A DNA stretch of 64,000 nt from an uncultured bacterium (GTDB taxonomy: Bacteria; Bacteroidota; Rhodothermia; Rhodothermales; UBA10348): the NCBI GenBank assembly GCA_943788505.1, contig CALSQR010000002.1, forward strand, positions 881,213-945,212. Direction: 5' to 3'. The notes below the pieces were generated by a model that did not search any database, was not told the DNA's origin, and saw only the letters and a program-made list of their open reading frames with translations. A program made the position numbers and the translations under genes. Positions 9,514 to 17,896 of the stretch are shown here, piece by piece. Within the stretch, counting starts at the first letter, position 1, and every line of letters starts with the position of its first letter.

Positions 9514-10125
9514 TTACATTGTGTGACGCTTGTCACGCAATGTTTTATAGAGCAGAGCACGGGCGCGAAAGATGTGCGCCTTGACTGTTCCCAGCGGCAA
9601 ATCAAGCTCTTGAGCGATTTCCTCGTAGGATTTTTCTTGTTGATGGCGCATGACAATCACGCGATGATATTTCTCAGGAAGCTGATTGATAGCATCCTGA
9701 ATGAGTGCTTTGCGCTCATCTTCTACGATATGACGATCCGGGCGATACGAAACATCCGGCAGCTCATATTCAACTTCGCCATCCTTTGTTTGGATGGGTC
9801 TGTCGATGGACATAGTCTGCAGTTTCTTCTTACGCAGGAAGTCGATCGTGTGGTTCGTCGCGATCTTGTAAAGCCACGTCGAGAAGGCATAGGCGGTCGA
9901 ATAGGATTTCAGCGCAGAGAAAGCCTTGATGAAACATTCCTGCACCAAATCATCGACTTCACCTTGCTTGCGTACCATCCGCTGTACGTGCCGGGATAAC
10001 GCACCGTGGTACTTGACCATCAAATCGTTGTAGGCACTCTGGTCTCCCTCGAGCGCGCGCGCTACCAGCAGTCGATCCTGTTCGCTCGACTGCGAAGGCG
10101 TGTTATCCTGTGCGCCTTTCGACAT
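9514..10125 (-). CDS. ECF sigma-70 factor (RpoE-like)
   Basis: About 203 residues from the ATG at 10125 (MSKGAQDNTPSQSSE); the frame stays open up to 10242. Region 2 is clear (DDLVQECFIKAFSALKSY and FSTWLYKIATNHTIDFLRKKK). Region 4 follows (LPEKYHRVIVMRHQQEKSYEE, then a helix-turn-helix with LPLGTVKAHIFRARALL). It directs RNA polymerase to a regulon, probably of the envelope-stress type. No anti-sigma gene with a membrane segment lies downstream; the divergent neighbour at 10380 is soluble. Regulation is therefore not evident. Confidence 0.92.
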   Translation of the reverse strand: MSKGAQDNTPSQSSEQDRLLVARALEGDQSAYNDLMVKYHGALSRHVQRMVRKQGEVDDLVQECFIKAFSALKSYSTAYAFSTWLYKIATNHTIDFLRKKKLQTMSIDRPIQTKDGEVEYELPDVSYRPDRHIVEDERKALIQDAINQLPEKYHRVIVMRHQQEKSYEEIAQELDLPLGTVKAHIFRARALLYKTLRDKRHTM

Positions 10126-10379
10126 CCGGTGCTTCGATGATTTGGGGGAAACTCGTGCCTTTGCGTCAGCCAAGATAGCCAATGATGACAACAGGGACGA
10201 TGATCCTCTTGAAACTGGAATATTTAGTGCTGTTGCTTTCATTGGCTATCCTTGGTGGCAGGAACTGCCTTCAAGACGGGATAATCCTAATCGAGTTGCA
10301 TTCGGGGTGAAAGAGAATGTTTTTGCACTTCGAAAACTCGTTCTCCCGTATACTTTGGCAAAGGAAGACACCTCAGAAA

Positions 10380-10832
10380 ATGAAGCTCTACAACGAAAAA
10401 GAAATCGGAGCTATCCTGAAAAGGGCAGCGGAAATGAGCCACGACAGTCCTGACAGCACAGCAGCGGGGCTCAGCATCCAGGAGCTCCAGCAAGTCGGCT
10501 CGGAGGCTGGACTGAATCCTGACTTGATCATGAAGGCGGCGGCCGAGATTCATTCTGCGAAACCGGCAAGGGAAAAGAATATTTTTGGCGGCCCCGTCCA
10601 GTACAATAAGGAGATGATGCTGGATGGAGAGATCGACGCGGCGCTCTGGGAAGAAATTCTGGCGTCTATTCGGGGCACATTCAAGGATCCAGGTGTGGTT
10701 ACCACCAGAGAGAACATCTTTGAATGGACTAGCCAAAGCGAGACGGACAAGGCGCAGGTGACGGCACATGTGATGAATGGCCGGACGACGATTCGTACAC
10801 GATCGGAGTCAATTGAGCTGAAAATCAGTTAG
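10380..10832 (+). CDS. Conserved hypothetical soluble protein
   Basis: 150 residues from the ATG at 10380 (MKLYNEKEIGAILKRAAEM), preceded by AAGGAAG. The N-terminal half (EIGAILKRAAEM ... LSIQELQQVGSEAGLNPDLIM) resembles a helical segment found at the start of various FCB-group membrane proteins. Here no membrane segment follows; the rest is a predicted alpha/beta domain ending in ESIELKIS. It is divergent from the sigma factor gene. TATACTTTG (10349-10357) just upstream resembles a Bacteroidota -7 element but is not exact. Function unknown. Confidence 0.75.
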   Translation: MKLYNEKEIGAILKRAAEMSHDSPDSTAAGLSIQELQQVGSEAGLNPDLIMKAAAEIHSAKPAREKNIFGGPVQYNKEMMLDGEIDAALWEEILASIRGTFKDPGVVTTRENIFEWTSQSETDKAQVTAHVMNGRTTIRTRSESIELKIS

Positions 10833-10859
10833 GCACGTTGTGATGCCGTTCAATTCGAG

Positions 10860-10894
10860 AAAAGGGGGCGCGACCGATGGTCGCGCCCCCTTTT
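10860..10894. terminator. Bidirectional intrinsic terminator
   Basis: Perfect 16-bp stem AAAAGGGGGCGCGACC (10860-10875) with its complement at 10879-10894 and a 3-nt loop. A/T runs at the base allow termination in both directions, serving the plus-strand gene before it and glnN converging from the other side. Confidence 0.92.
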
Positions 10895-10938
10895 CATTGC
10901 GCCTGTTTTGAGGCAGGCTATTTTTTGTAGTCCGCCTG

Positions 10939-13122
10939 TTACTTCACAAACAACATATCGCGGTACGTCGGCAGCGGCCAGAGGTCGCCGGCCGTGATGC
11001 GCTCGAGGCGGTCCGTTGCGTGACGCACTTTGTTCATCGCAGGAATCACATTGTTTAGCATGTGATGCGCTTTTTCATGAACCGTATCACCACCAAGATC
11101 CTTGTTGGCGTTGATAAGCACACTGAGAGCTTCTTGAAGCTCGTTGACGTAGGCTGCCATGTGGTCAGCAACTTCCTTAACACCGCTCGTTGACACCCCA
11201 ACCTTATCACCCCGCTTCATCGTTTTGACCAATGTAGACAGGTAGCGAGTCGCAGCCGGCATGATCATCGTCCGGGCTAGTGACTCCGTAGTTTCTGCTT
11301 CGATGTTGATGCGAATGAAGTACTGCTCGACCCAGATCTCCTCACGGCTGCGAAGCTCTGTTTCAGACAAGACGCCATAGGACTCAAAGAGCTTGATGTT
11401 CTTTTCAGAAATCAGCGTTTCAAGCGCATCAACTGTTGTCTTGAGATTCAGGAGACCGCGTCGCTCTGCTTCGGTATGCCATTCGTCCGAGTAGTTGTCT
11501 CCTCCGAAGATGATAGCCTTCGATTCGTGCACCGTTTCGCGAACCACTTCAGCAGCCGCTATTTCCATCGCCATTCCGCTGTTCATTTTTGCTTCGAGCG
11601 ACCCTGCCATGCCATCAAGTGCCTCAGCTACAATCGTGTTCAGCACCACGTTCGGAAATGACACGCTTTGGCTCGAACCGACCGCACGGAATTCGAATTT
11701 GTTACCTGTAAAAGCGAACGGGGACGTACGATTGCGATCCCCGGCGTGGCGTGGAAGATTGGGTAGAACGGGCGTTCCAAGCCCCATAAAGCCACCTTGC
11801 TTGCTTTCCGTAGGGGCTCCGGCGTCGATTTGATTGAATACATCCTCGAGCTGCTCACCAAGGAAAATGGACATGATGGCAGGAGGTGCTTCGTTGGCGC
11901 CAAGACGGTGGTCGTTAGCTGCCGAGGCAACGGAGACGCGGAGCAAATCCTGGTGCTTGTAAACAGCTTCGATGACCGCGGCGCAAAAGAATAGGAACTG
12001 CAGGTTGTCGTGCGGATTGTCGCCCGGTTCAAGCAGGTTTATGCCTGTATCGGTTCCGATTGACCAGTTGTTGTGCTTACCGCTTCCGTTGATGCCAGCA
12101 AATGGCTTCTCGTGAAGCAGGCACACCATGCCGTGCTGACGTGCGATACGTTGCAGAATGATCATCAAGAGCTGCTGATGATCACAGGCAATGTTCGTGT
12201 TTTCAAAGATCGGCGCAATCTCATACTGGCTCGGTGCGACCTCGTTGTGACGGGTCTTCACCGGAATCCCAAGACGATAAAGTTCTTTTTCCGTCTCGAG
12301 CATGCAGCTCAATACACGATCAGGAATCGACCCGAAATAGTGGTCATCCAACTCCTGTCCGCGTGGCGGCTTCGCGCCGACGAGCGTACGGCCGGTCGTC
12401 ATGAGGTCCGGGCGGCGATAGTAAAATTCCTCATCGATGAGGAAGTATTCCTGCTCAACACCGACCGTAGCCGTGACTTTTCCGACTTCTTTGTGACCAA
12501 ACAGCTCAAGAACGCGACGTGCCTGCTTGTCGACGGCACCCATTGAGCGCAAGAGAGGCGTTTTCGCGTCTAGAGCCTCACCACCCCAGGACGCAAAGGC
12601 CGTCGGAATAGCGAGATACGATCCGTTTTTGTTTTCGATGATGAAAGCAGGCGACGTCGGGTCCCAGATGGTGTATCCACGGGCTTCAAACGTGGCACGC
12701 AAGCCACCTGAAGGGAAGCTAGATGCATCGGGCTCACCTTGAAAGAGGTCACTGCCAGAGAACTTGGCAATAGCGCCGCCTCCTTTATTTGGAGTGATGA
12801 ACGAGTCGTGCTTTTCTGCTGTGTTGCCCGTCAAAGGCTGAAACCAGTGCGTGAAATGAGTAGCGCCGCGCTCCATCGCCCATTCTTTCATGGCATTCGC
12901 CACCTCGTTTCCAATTTCCAGATCGATGGCTTCTCCCTGATCAATCGTCGCAAGGAGGCTGCTGAAGGTCTCTGGAGCAAGACGTGTTTTCATTTCGTCC
13001 AGACCGAAGGCATTCTCTCCGAAAATGCGCTCGATGTCCATCGGGCTTTGTTTAGTGCCATTGCCATTGGACGTGAATTTCGTGGCGGCGGTTAGATTGA
13101 AATCGGAAGCTTGGCGACTCAT
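10939..13122 (-). CDS. glnN: Glutamine synthetase type III
   Basis: 727 residues, close to the ~730 usual for GSIII. It makes glutamine from glutamate, ammonia and ATP. The GSIII catalytic core is clear: VEQEYFLID, then NEVAPSQYEIAPIFE, HEKPFAGINGSGKHNNWS, and RNRTSPFAFTGNKFEFRAVG. I chose the ATG at 13122 (MSRQASDFNLTAATKF). The frame runs open to 13392, but that would overlap the upstream regulator gene, and the extra residues have no family match. The Lrp-type gene lies 47 nt upstream on the same strand, so the two are probably co-transcribed and the regulator may sense nitrogen status. Confidence 0.95.
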   Translation of the reverse strand: MSRQASDFNLTAATKFTSNGNGTKQSPMDIERIFGENAFGLDEMKTRLAPETFSSLLATIDQGEAIDLEIGNEVANAMKEWAMERGATHFTHWFQPLTGNTAEKHDSFITPNKGGGAIAKFSGSDLFQGEPDASSFPSGGLRATFEARGYTIWDPTSPAFIIENKNGSYLAIPTAFASWGGEALDAKTPLLRSMGAVDKQARRVLELFGHKEVGKVTATVGVEQEYFLIDEEFYYRRPDLMTTGRTLVGAKPPRGQELDDHYFGSIPDRVLSCMLETEKELYRLGIPVKTRHNEVAPSQYEIAPIFENTNIACDHQQLLMIILQRIARQHGMVCLLHEKPFAGINGSGKHNNWSIGTDTGINLLEPGDNPHDNLQFLFFCAAVIEAVYKHQDLLRVSVASAANDHRLGANEAPPAIMSIFLGEQLEDVFNQIDAGAPTESKQGGFMGLGTPVLPNLPRHAGDRNRTSPFAFTGNKFEFRAVGSSQSVSFPNVVLNTIVAEALDGMAGSLEAKMNSGMAMEIAAAEVVRETVHESKAIIFGGDNYSDEWHTEAERRGLLNLKTTVDALETLISEKNIKLFESYGVLSETELRSREEIWVEQYFIRINIEAETTESLARTMIMPAATRYLSTLVKTMKRGDKVGVSTSGVKEVADHMAAYVNELQEALSVLINANKDLGGDTVHEKAHHMLNNVIPAMNKVRHATDRLERITAGDLWPLPTYRDMLFVK

Positions 13123-13169
13123 GGTGTGTGATGTACAGCTTTGCTGATGAGGTATGTCGTGAGAAAAGG

Positions 13170-13655
13170 CTATTCGGCCGATGAATTGAGCGTCATTGGC
13201 TCTACAGGAACAGTGCGGGTATCCTTGAAGCTGGACAGGACAATCGAGGTAGACGTTCCGTGAACACCCGGCCAGGACTGGATCGTAGACAGAAGTTTTT
13301 CGAGCCCCGACGTGTTTCGGATCAACACACGAAGGATGTGGGAGCCATCTCCCGTGATAGAATGAACTTCTTGTACTTGGCTCAACTTGCAAGCCCGATC
13401 GACGAATGAGTCATAGTGTTTTGAGCTGTCCACCATCACGCGAATAAAGGCGGAAATGTCAAACCCGACGCGACGAGGAGTGACCACGGCGTGATATCCC
13501 TCAATAATGCCTCGCTCTTCCAGCTTTTTCATCCGTTCGGAAACGGATGGCACGGAAAGGGAGACCTCCTCCGCAATTTCATTGCGTTTGATGCGTCCCC
13601 GCTCCTGAAGCAACTCCAGGATGCGAACATCTATATCATCAATGCGACCCATCAT
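13170..13655 (-). CDS. Lrp/AsnC family transcriptional regulator
   Basis: 161 residues. N-terminal winged helix-turn-helix (DIDVRILELLQERGRIKRNE and LSVPSVSERMKKLEERGII) is followed by the RAM ligand-binding domain (VHSITGDGSHILRVLIRN). These proteins bind amino acids and control amino-acid and nitrogen genes. It is the first gene of a pair with glnN. A palindrome directly before its start (13661-13675) would suit autoregulation. A second in-frame ATG one codon later is an equally possible start. Confidence 0.93.
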   Translation of the reverse strand: MMGRIDDIDVRILELLQERGRIKRNEIAEEVSLSVPSVSERMKKLEERGIIEGYHAVVTPRRVGFDISAFIRVMVDSSKHYDSFVDRACKLSQVQEVHSITGDGSHILRVLIRNTSGLEKLLSTIQSWPGVHGTSTSIVLSSFKDTRTVPVEPMTLNSSAE

Positions 13656-13660
13656 CTATT

Positions 13661-13675
13661 CCTAATTTTATTAGG
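13661..13675. promoter_or_regulatory. Candidate Lrp operator
   Basis: Inverted repeat CCTAAT-TTT-ATTAGG, with 6-bp perfect arms, lies 6 nt upstream of the lrp ATG and immediately downstream of the predicted -7 element. The position suits a repressor site. Binding by the encoded regulator is inference. Confidence 0.45.
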
Positions 13676-13677
13676 TT

Positions 13678-13708
13678 CAAATATACGATTGCCTTCTTTT
13701 TTGATCAA
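13678..13708 (-). promoter_or_regulatory. Bacteroidota-type promoter for lrp-glnN
   Basis: Minus strand reads TTG (complement of 13706-13708), 20 nt, then TATATTTG (complement of 13678-13685). This matches the TTTG/TTG-N19-20-TAnnTTTG pattern known for the Bacteroidota primary sigma factor, and no better sigma-70 match is present. Confidence 0.6.
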
Positions 13709-13953
13709 CATAGGCGGTGCGAAGGTTATTTTAATTCATAAATCATCCATAATGAGCCTATTCTTTGCGAAGGCGTTGGCCCACAACGCCTCAGAAACAC
13801 CGGCCTTTTTCGCTTTATGGATCCAGTAGCAAAAAAATGGGTTGGATGAAATACTTGGGACACACGTCGTCCTACAATTTGCATGCTTAAATTTGCTGGT
13901 CGGGAAGACGATTTCCTACATATCCCTAACCAGACGTCTCAAGCCCATATTCT

Positions 13954-14970
13954 TTGGATTCCCTTACTCAAATCGCTTTAGGTGCCGCTTTTGGCGAGGC
14001 AGTTGTCGGACATAAAGTCGGCAAGAAGGGTGCTATTTGGGGGGCCGTGCTAGGAACCCTTCCTGACCTAGATATTGTTACGCGATTATTCCTTGACCCG
14101 GTCAACACGTTAGCGGCACATCGGTCCATGTCGCACTCATTGCTGATTGCGATAATTGTGGCACCGATCATCGGATGGGGGCTCAAACGCTTGTATCAAA
14201 AAGAAAAAGTGACTCGCAAGGAGTGGACATTTATGGTCCTTCTGGTGCTGGTCACCCACATCTTGATCGATCTGCTGACCATTTACGGTACCCAGATCCT
14301 TTGGCCAATATCGACCCATCCGTTCAGCATCGATTCAATATTTATTATCGATCCGCTATACACAATTCCCCTAGGCGCAGGGGTCATTCTCGCCCTTTTC
14401 CGAAAGCCAGGTACCCGCGCCCGATTCAGGGTTAATGCCGCCGGGTTGATCATTTCTACGATTTACTTGACGTGGGGCATGAGCGTCAAGCTATTTGTCC
14501 ATGGCGATTTTAAGCAGGGTCTCGCTGGCATTGGTATCAGAACGGAGGAAGTCATGACGGCTCCAGGACCGCTCAATTCATTGCTATGGATGGGGTTAGC
14601 GCAGAAACAGGACACGCTCTACGCTGGATTGCACTCCATTTTGGATGCTCGTCCACCAAGGTTTTTTCATTCCATACCCCAAAACTCCTACCTGCTCGCT
14701 GGGCACCGCACGGACAGAGCCGTGGAGCGGCTGATGTGGTTCTCCAAAGGATGGTATGCAATAGATCAAGACTCCCTTGGACTCACATTCGCAGACTATC
14801 GGTTCGGACGTTCAGATGGATGGATGGATGAAGAAGGCGTCCCAATTTTTCATTGGCGACTCATTCCCGATTCAACAGGGGAATATGTGTCCTTCGAGCA
14901 ACTACCCTCCTCATTTGATAACGTAGGAGAAGGGCTTAGGCGTCAGTTTCAAAGAGCTCTGGGCCAATAA
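13954..14970 (+). CDS. Membrane-bound metal-dependent hydrolase family (YdjM/DUF457-like)
   Basis: 338 residues. It begins with a TTG codon (no ATG fits): (M)DSLTQIALGAAFGEAVVGHKVG. The family features are GTLPDLDI, HRSMSHSLL with clustered histidines and aspartates, and THILIDLLT, between several hydrophobic helices (residues 55-75, 92-110, 130-145, 160-178). The C-terminal ~150 residues are soluble. Members are integral membrane proteins predicted to bind divalent metal; the substrate is unknown. It stands alone on the plus strand. Confidence 0.85.
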   Translation: MDSLTQIALGAAFGEAVVGHKVGKKGAIWGAVLGTLPDLDIVTRLFLDPVNTLAAHRSMSHSLLIAIIVAPIIGWGLKRLYQKEKVTRKEWTFMVLLVLVTHILIDLLTIYGTQILWPISTHPFSIDSIFIIDPLYTIPLGAGVILALFRKPGTRARFRVNAAGLIISTIYLTWGMSVKLFVHGDFKQGLAGIGIRTEEVMTAPGPLNSLLWMGLAQKQDTLYAGLHSILDARPPRFFHSIPQNSYLLAGHRTDRAVERLMWFSKGWYAIDQDSLGLTFADYRFGRSDGWMDEEGVPIFHWRLIPDSTGEYVSFEQLPSSFDNVGEGLRRQFQRALGQ

Positions 14971-15033
14971 TCATGCTTTTACCCTGACCTTCTCCCCCAT
15001 GCCTGTCGTCATAGTTCTATTCTCTGCCTGTTG

Positions 15034-15171
15034 ATGGTCTCATGGAATAGGCTCGGTAGGGTTAGTGGTCCAGCATTGAGCCGAATTGATCTTGAGGGCA
15101 GATATTGGCTTTTTGGCATTGAGAAAGATGTTGAAAGAGGGATTCCTCCGATTCCCGACTTCGATGTCTGA
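15034..15171 (+). CDS. Possible small protein of 45 residues
   Basis: ATG frame MVSWNRLGRVSGPALSRIDL... ending in PPIPDFDV-stop, lying in the 350-nt space between the hydrolase and the PQQ dehydrogenase genes. No ribosome-binding site is obvious and I recognise no family. It could be a remnant or chance. The rest of the space (14971-15321) shows nothing I can support. Confidence 0.2.
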   Translation: MVSWNRLGRVSGPALSRIDLEGRYWLFGIEKDVERGIPPIPDFDV

Positions 15172-15321
15172 CTTGGACGTAGAAAGACGGGGCGGACCGG
15201 ATGAGCGCCTCTCAAAGACCAAGGTGAAGTCCTGCGGTGAGTTTAGCCTTTATTGAGTCTGCCAATGTTTCGCCGGTTATAACGCCTTCAGGATTTGCGG
15301 TGGTTGCCGAGTTCTGATCAG

Positions 15322-17415
15322 TTATTCCGGTAAGGCAAATGCCACATACGTTCCGCCACTCGGTGCGCCGTTCTTGCCGCCACCCGCAGCGATTACGATG
15401 TACTGCTTCTCATCGACCATATAGGTTGATGGCGTAGCATTCCCGGCCGCGGGAAGATCTCCCTCCCAAAGCAATTCGCCTGTCAGCTTATTGAACGCTC
15501 GAATCTTTTTGTCGTAGGTCGTGGCGGCAATGATCAGCAGACCATTCTTCGTGACGATGGCGCCTCCGTAATTGTCCGTGCCAGTGTCGGTCATGCCTTG
15601 CTCAGCAAGCTCAGGATAAACGCCAAACGGAATGCTCCACGCAATATCTCCTTCATTCAGGTCGATGGCGTTGAGCGTACCCCAGGGAGTCATGTTGCCT
15701 GGATACCCCTCGTGGTCCTGAAAGATGTCGATGACCGTCGTGCGATACGGAAGATCGAAGGGCGTCGCGCCGACCTTTTCAGCAGACGCATCAATACCCG
15801 TCTCAATGAAGTTGACGACGTCGTTGATCTCTCGCCGACTCATGATGCCTCCAAGCGCGGGCATCGTTCCTGAGCCATTGCGAATCTGATTGGCAACGTC
15901 TTCTTTCGTGCTGCGCTCGAAGATGCCCTCGAGGGTCGGCCCCATTCCAGTCCCTTTACGATCGGCTCCATGACAGCTAGCGCATCGAGCACTATAGAGG
16001 GACTCGTCGCTAGGCTCTACCAATTTGAGTAGCCATCCCTGCTCGTTCGAGTTCATGTAGAGAAGGCCAGTCTCCGGATCGAAAGCAGGTCCGCCCCACT
16101 CGCCGCCGCCGTCCGTCCCAGGGTAAAGAATAATACCTGTAGTGTCTGGCGGGTCCCAAGCGTGAGTCACACTGTATTCTTCGAAGGTCGCCAGCGCGCT
16201 GGCCGCAGCTTCAGGTGTACGCGTTGTGAGTTCATCACGGGTAAGCGTCTGCCGGGCTACCGGGGGAGGAATTACAGGAAAGGGCTGCGTGGGTGCCGTC
16301 CATTCGCCGGGTAGCACGGGTCCAGGCATTTCTACCTCCTCAATCGGAAACAGGGGCTCACCCGTTTCTCTTGCAAGCACAAAGACATGGCCCGTCTTGG
16401 TGATCTGGGCGATGGCGTCGACCTGGCGTCCATCCCTTTCGACCGTAACAAGAGCGGGCGGCGCCGGGAAGTCACGATCCCACAGATCGTGACGGATCCC
16501 CTGAAAATGCCAAATTCGTTCGCCGGTGCGAGCATCCAGAGCCAAAATAGTATTCCCGAACAGGTTGTCTCCCACACGGTTGGCGCCATAGAAGTCGTAC
16601 GACGGCGAGCCAGTAGAGGCAAAGACGATGCCTCGATCGCGATCCAGACTCAATCCACTCCAAGCATTGGCGCCACCAACAATTTCCCATGCGTCGGGTG
16701 GCCACGTGTCATAGCCAAATTCTCCGGGGTGCGGGATGGTGTGAAAGCTCCAAGTCAATTCGCCCGAGTAGATATTGTAGGCTCTGATGTCACCCGGTGC
16801 GCTTGGCAGGGACTCGGACATCGAACTACCCATGACCAGTAAGTCGTCAAAGACTACGCCCGGAGAACTGGCACTCACCGAAATGCTTTCGACTGGTCGG
16901 CCTAATCCTGCGCGCAGATCCACCCAACCATCTGTACCGAAGTCTTCAAAGGGCACGCCCGTTTCACGGTTGATGGCATACAGCCGGTTGCGATAGTTGA
17001 ACATCACTCTGTCGCCCGTCACCACGATGCCTCGATGGCGAAACCGAGGAGATGAATCATTGCCCGCATTTGGATCGAAGGACCAAAGCAACTCACCCGT
17101 CGCCGCATTCAGCGAAATCACCTTCAGCTTGGGCGTCGTCGCATACATAATGCCATCGATAACGATCGGATTGTTCTGCATCTCGGACCCCTGGAAAGCA
17201 TCGCCCGTGTCATACATCCAGGCAACTTCCAACTGGGAGACGTTTTCCGGCGAAATCTGATCAAGCGTGACGTAATGCGTGTTGTTCGCATCGCCCCCGT
17301 AGACCGGCCAATCCCCTTGGGTAAAGGCTGTGCTTGGAGGGGTTTCGGGAGATGAACACGCTGCTACGAGGAGCAAGAAAAGCAGCGAATAGTGGGTAGC
17401 GGGTGTGGCCGGCAC
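15322..17415 (-). CDS. PQQ-dependent dehydrogenase lipoprotein with inserted cytochrome c domain
   Basis: 697 residues. N-terminal lipoprotein signal LLFLLLVAAC with lipobox Cys20. An eight-bladed quinoprotein propeller follows (WPVYGGDANNTHYVTLDQI, LNAATGELLWSF, TGKVF-like and GGGEWGGPAFDPETGLLYM blades). A cytochrome c domain is inserted at about residues 470-540, with CASCH heme site 478-482 and a candidate axial Met518. The propeller resumes to residue 697 (FNKLTGELLWEGDLP). It resembles membrane glucose/alcohol quinoprotein dehydrogenases that oxidise sugars or alcohols in the periplasm and pass electrons to heme. Substrate unknown. No PQQ synthesis genes are in the window, so the cofactor is made elsewhere or scavenged. 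Confidence 0.9.
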   Translation of the reverse strand: MPATPATHYSLLFLLLVAACSSPETPPSTAFTQGDWPVYGGDANNTHYVTLDQISPENVSQLEVAWMYDTGDAFQGSEMQNNPIVIDGIMYATTPKLKVISLNAATGELLWSFDPNAGNDSSPRFRHRGIVVTGDRVMFNYRNRLYAINRETGVPFEDFGTDGWVDLRAGLGRPVESISVSASSPGVVFDDLLVMGSSMSESLPSAPGDIRAYNIYSGELTWSFHTIPHPGEFGYDTWPPDAWEIVGGANAWSGLSLDRDRGIVFASTGSPSYDFYGANRVGDNLFGNTILALDARTGERIWHFQGIRHDLWDRDFPAPPALVTVERDGRQVDAIAQITKTGHVFVLARETGEPLFPIEEVEMPGPVLPGEWTAPTQPFPVIPPPVARQTLTRDELTTRTPEAAASALATFEEYSVTHAWDPPDTTGIILYPGTDGGGEWGGPAFDPETGLLYMNSNEQGWLLKLVEPSDESLYSARCASCHGADRKGTGMGPTLEGIFERSTKEDVANQIRNGSGTMPALGGIMSRREINDVVNFIETGIDASAEKVGATPFDLPYRTTVIDIFQDHEGYPGNMTPWGTLNAIDLNEGDIAWSIPFGVYPELAEQGMTDTGTDNYGGAIVTKNGLLIIAATTYDKKIRAFNKLTGELLWEGDLPAAGNATPSTYMVDEKQYIVIAAGGGKNGAPSGGTYVAFALPE

Positions 17416-17603
17416 GGTGGAATTTGGGTTTGGATGAAGTCCCGATGATAGGAAGCTTCCTCGCCAGTGTCCACAGGTTGCCTAGAGATTGGTCAGATTA
17501 GTCTTTTCATCATGAACACAATTTTCAGAGAACGCAAGGGAAAGAGTTGCGTATTTTTGCGCCGCGGTAGGCATGAAGATGTCCATCTTCGCCCCGCATA
17601 TTA

Positions 17604-17676
17604 GGGCCCGTAGCTCAGTGGTTAGAGCTGTCGACTCATAATCGATAGGTCGCAGGTTCAAATCCTGCCGGGCCCA
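17604..17676 (+). tRNA. tRNA with CAT anticodon (tRNA-Ile2 or elongator Met)
   Basis: Complete cloverleaf: acceptor GGGCCCG/CGGGCCC, D arm GCTC-GAGC, anticodon stem GTCGA/TCGAT with loop CTCATAA (anticodon CAT), T arm GCAGG-TTCAAAT-CCTGC, and discriminator A. CCA is not encoded. Body features (GTGGTTAGAGC, CGACTCATAATCG, GGTCGC) resemble the lysidine-modified tRNA-Ile(CAU) more than initiator Met, but elongator Met cannot be ruled out. It marks the left border of the accessory region. Confidence 0.95.
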
Positions 17677-17680
17677 CAAG

Positions 17681-17720
17681 AACCCCAAGTAAGTCGTTGT
17701 GCTGCTTGGGGTTTCTTTTT
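17681..17720 (+). terminator. Intrinsic terminator after the tRNA
   Basis: Stem AACCCCAAG (17681-17689) with CTTGGGGTT (17705-17713), followed by TCTTTTT. It begins 4 nt after the tRNA 3' end. Confidence 0.9.
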
Positions 17721-17723
17721 ATG

Positions 17724-17743
17724 GGTACAACATAGGTACAACA
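17724..17743 (+). repeat. Direct repeat GGTACAACA x2
   Basis: Two exact 9-nt copies (17724-17732 and 17735-17743), 11 nt apart, directly after the tRNA terminator. Short direct repeats one helical turn apart next to a tRNA 3' end are typical of integrase arm-binding sites. No integrase gene is present in the window, so this is a suggestion only. Confidence 0.4.
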
Positions 17744-17776
17744 AAGTGCCTAAAAATTGCCCGTTTCAGTACCCCC

Positions 17777-17793
17777 GGGGTAGAGGGGTAAAG
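17777..17793 (+). repeat. Partial copy of island repeat (copy 0)
   Basis: The 17-nt segment GGGGTAGAGGGGTAAAG matches 16 of 17 bases at 21346-21362, where it follows copy B of the 40-bp island repeat. The preceding 35 nt here (beginning GTGCCTAAAAATTGCC) are only loosely similar to the repeat core. Confidence 0.55.
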
Positions 17794-17836
17794 CCGGTGT
17801 CAGGGGTTGCGGTTACCCCCGCTCAGGAATGCGCGC

Positions 17837-17887
17837 CTATTTCAGCAGCACGACCTGCTGGGTAGCCACGAAGTCTCCCGCTTCCAT
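17837..17887 (-). pseudogene. Remnant of a type IX secretion sorting-domain tail (copy 1)
   Basis: Sixteen codons plus stop: MEAGDFVATQQVVLLK. The pattern (aromatic/E)-A-G-D-F-V-x-T-x-Q-V-x-L-L-K-stop matches the extreme C-terminus of Por/T9SS type A sorting domains in this phylum. The upstream part of the domain is missing. It lies immediately after, and in the same frame as, the TAG stop of the 309-residue secreted protein gene. A near-identical peptide sits at the equivalent place after its paralog (23819-23869). It may be a fossil tail or a 3' exchange point. Confidence 0.6.
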
Positions 17888-17896
17888 TCTCTTTCG

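Noticed and set aside
13122-13392. N-terminal extension of glutamine synthetase to 817 residues
   Set aside because: The extra 90 residues overlap the regulator gene, are antipodal to any GSIII N-terminus, and the 727-residue form has the usual length.
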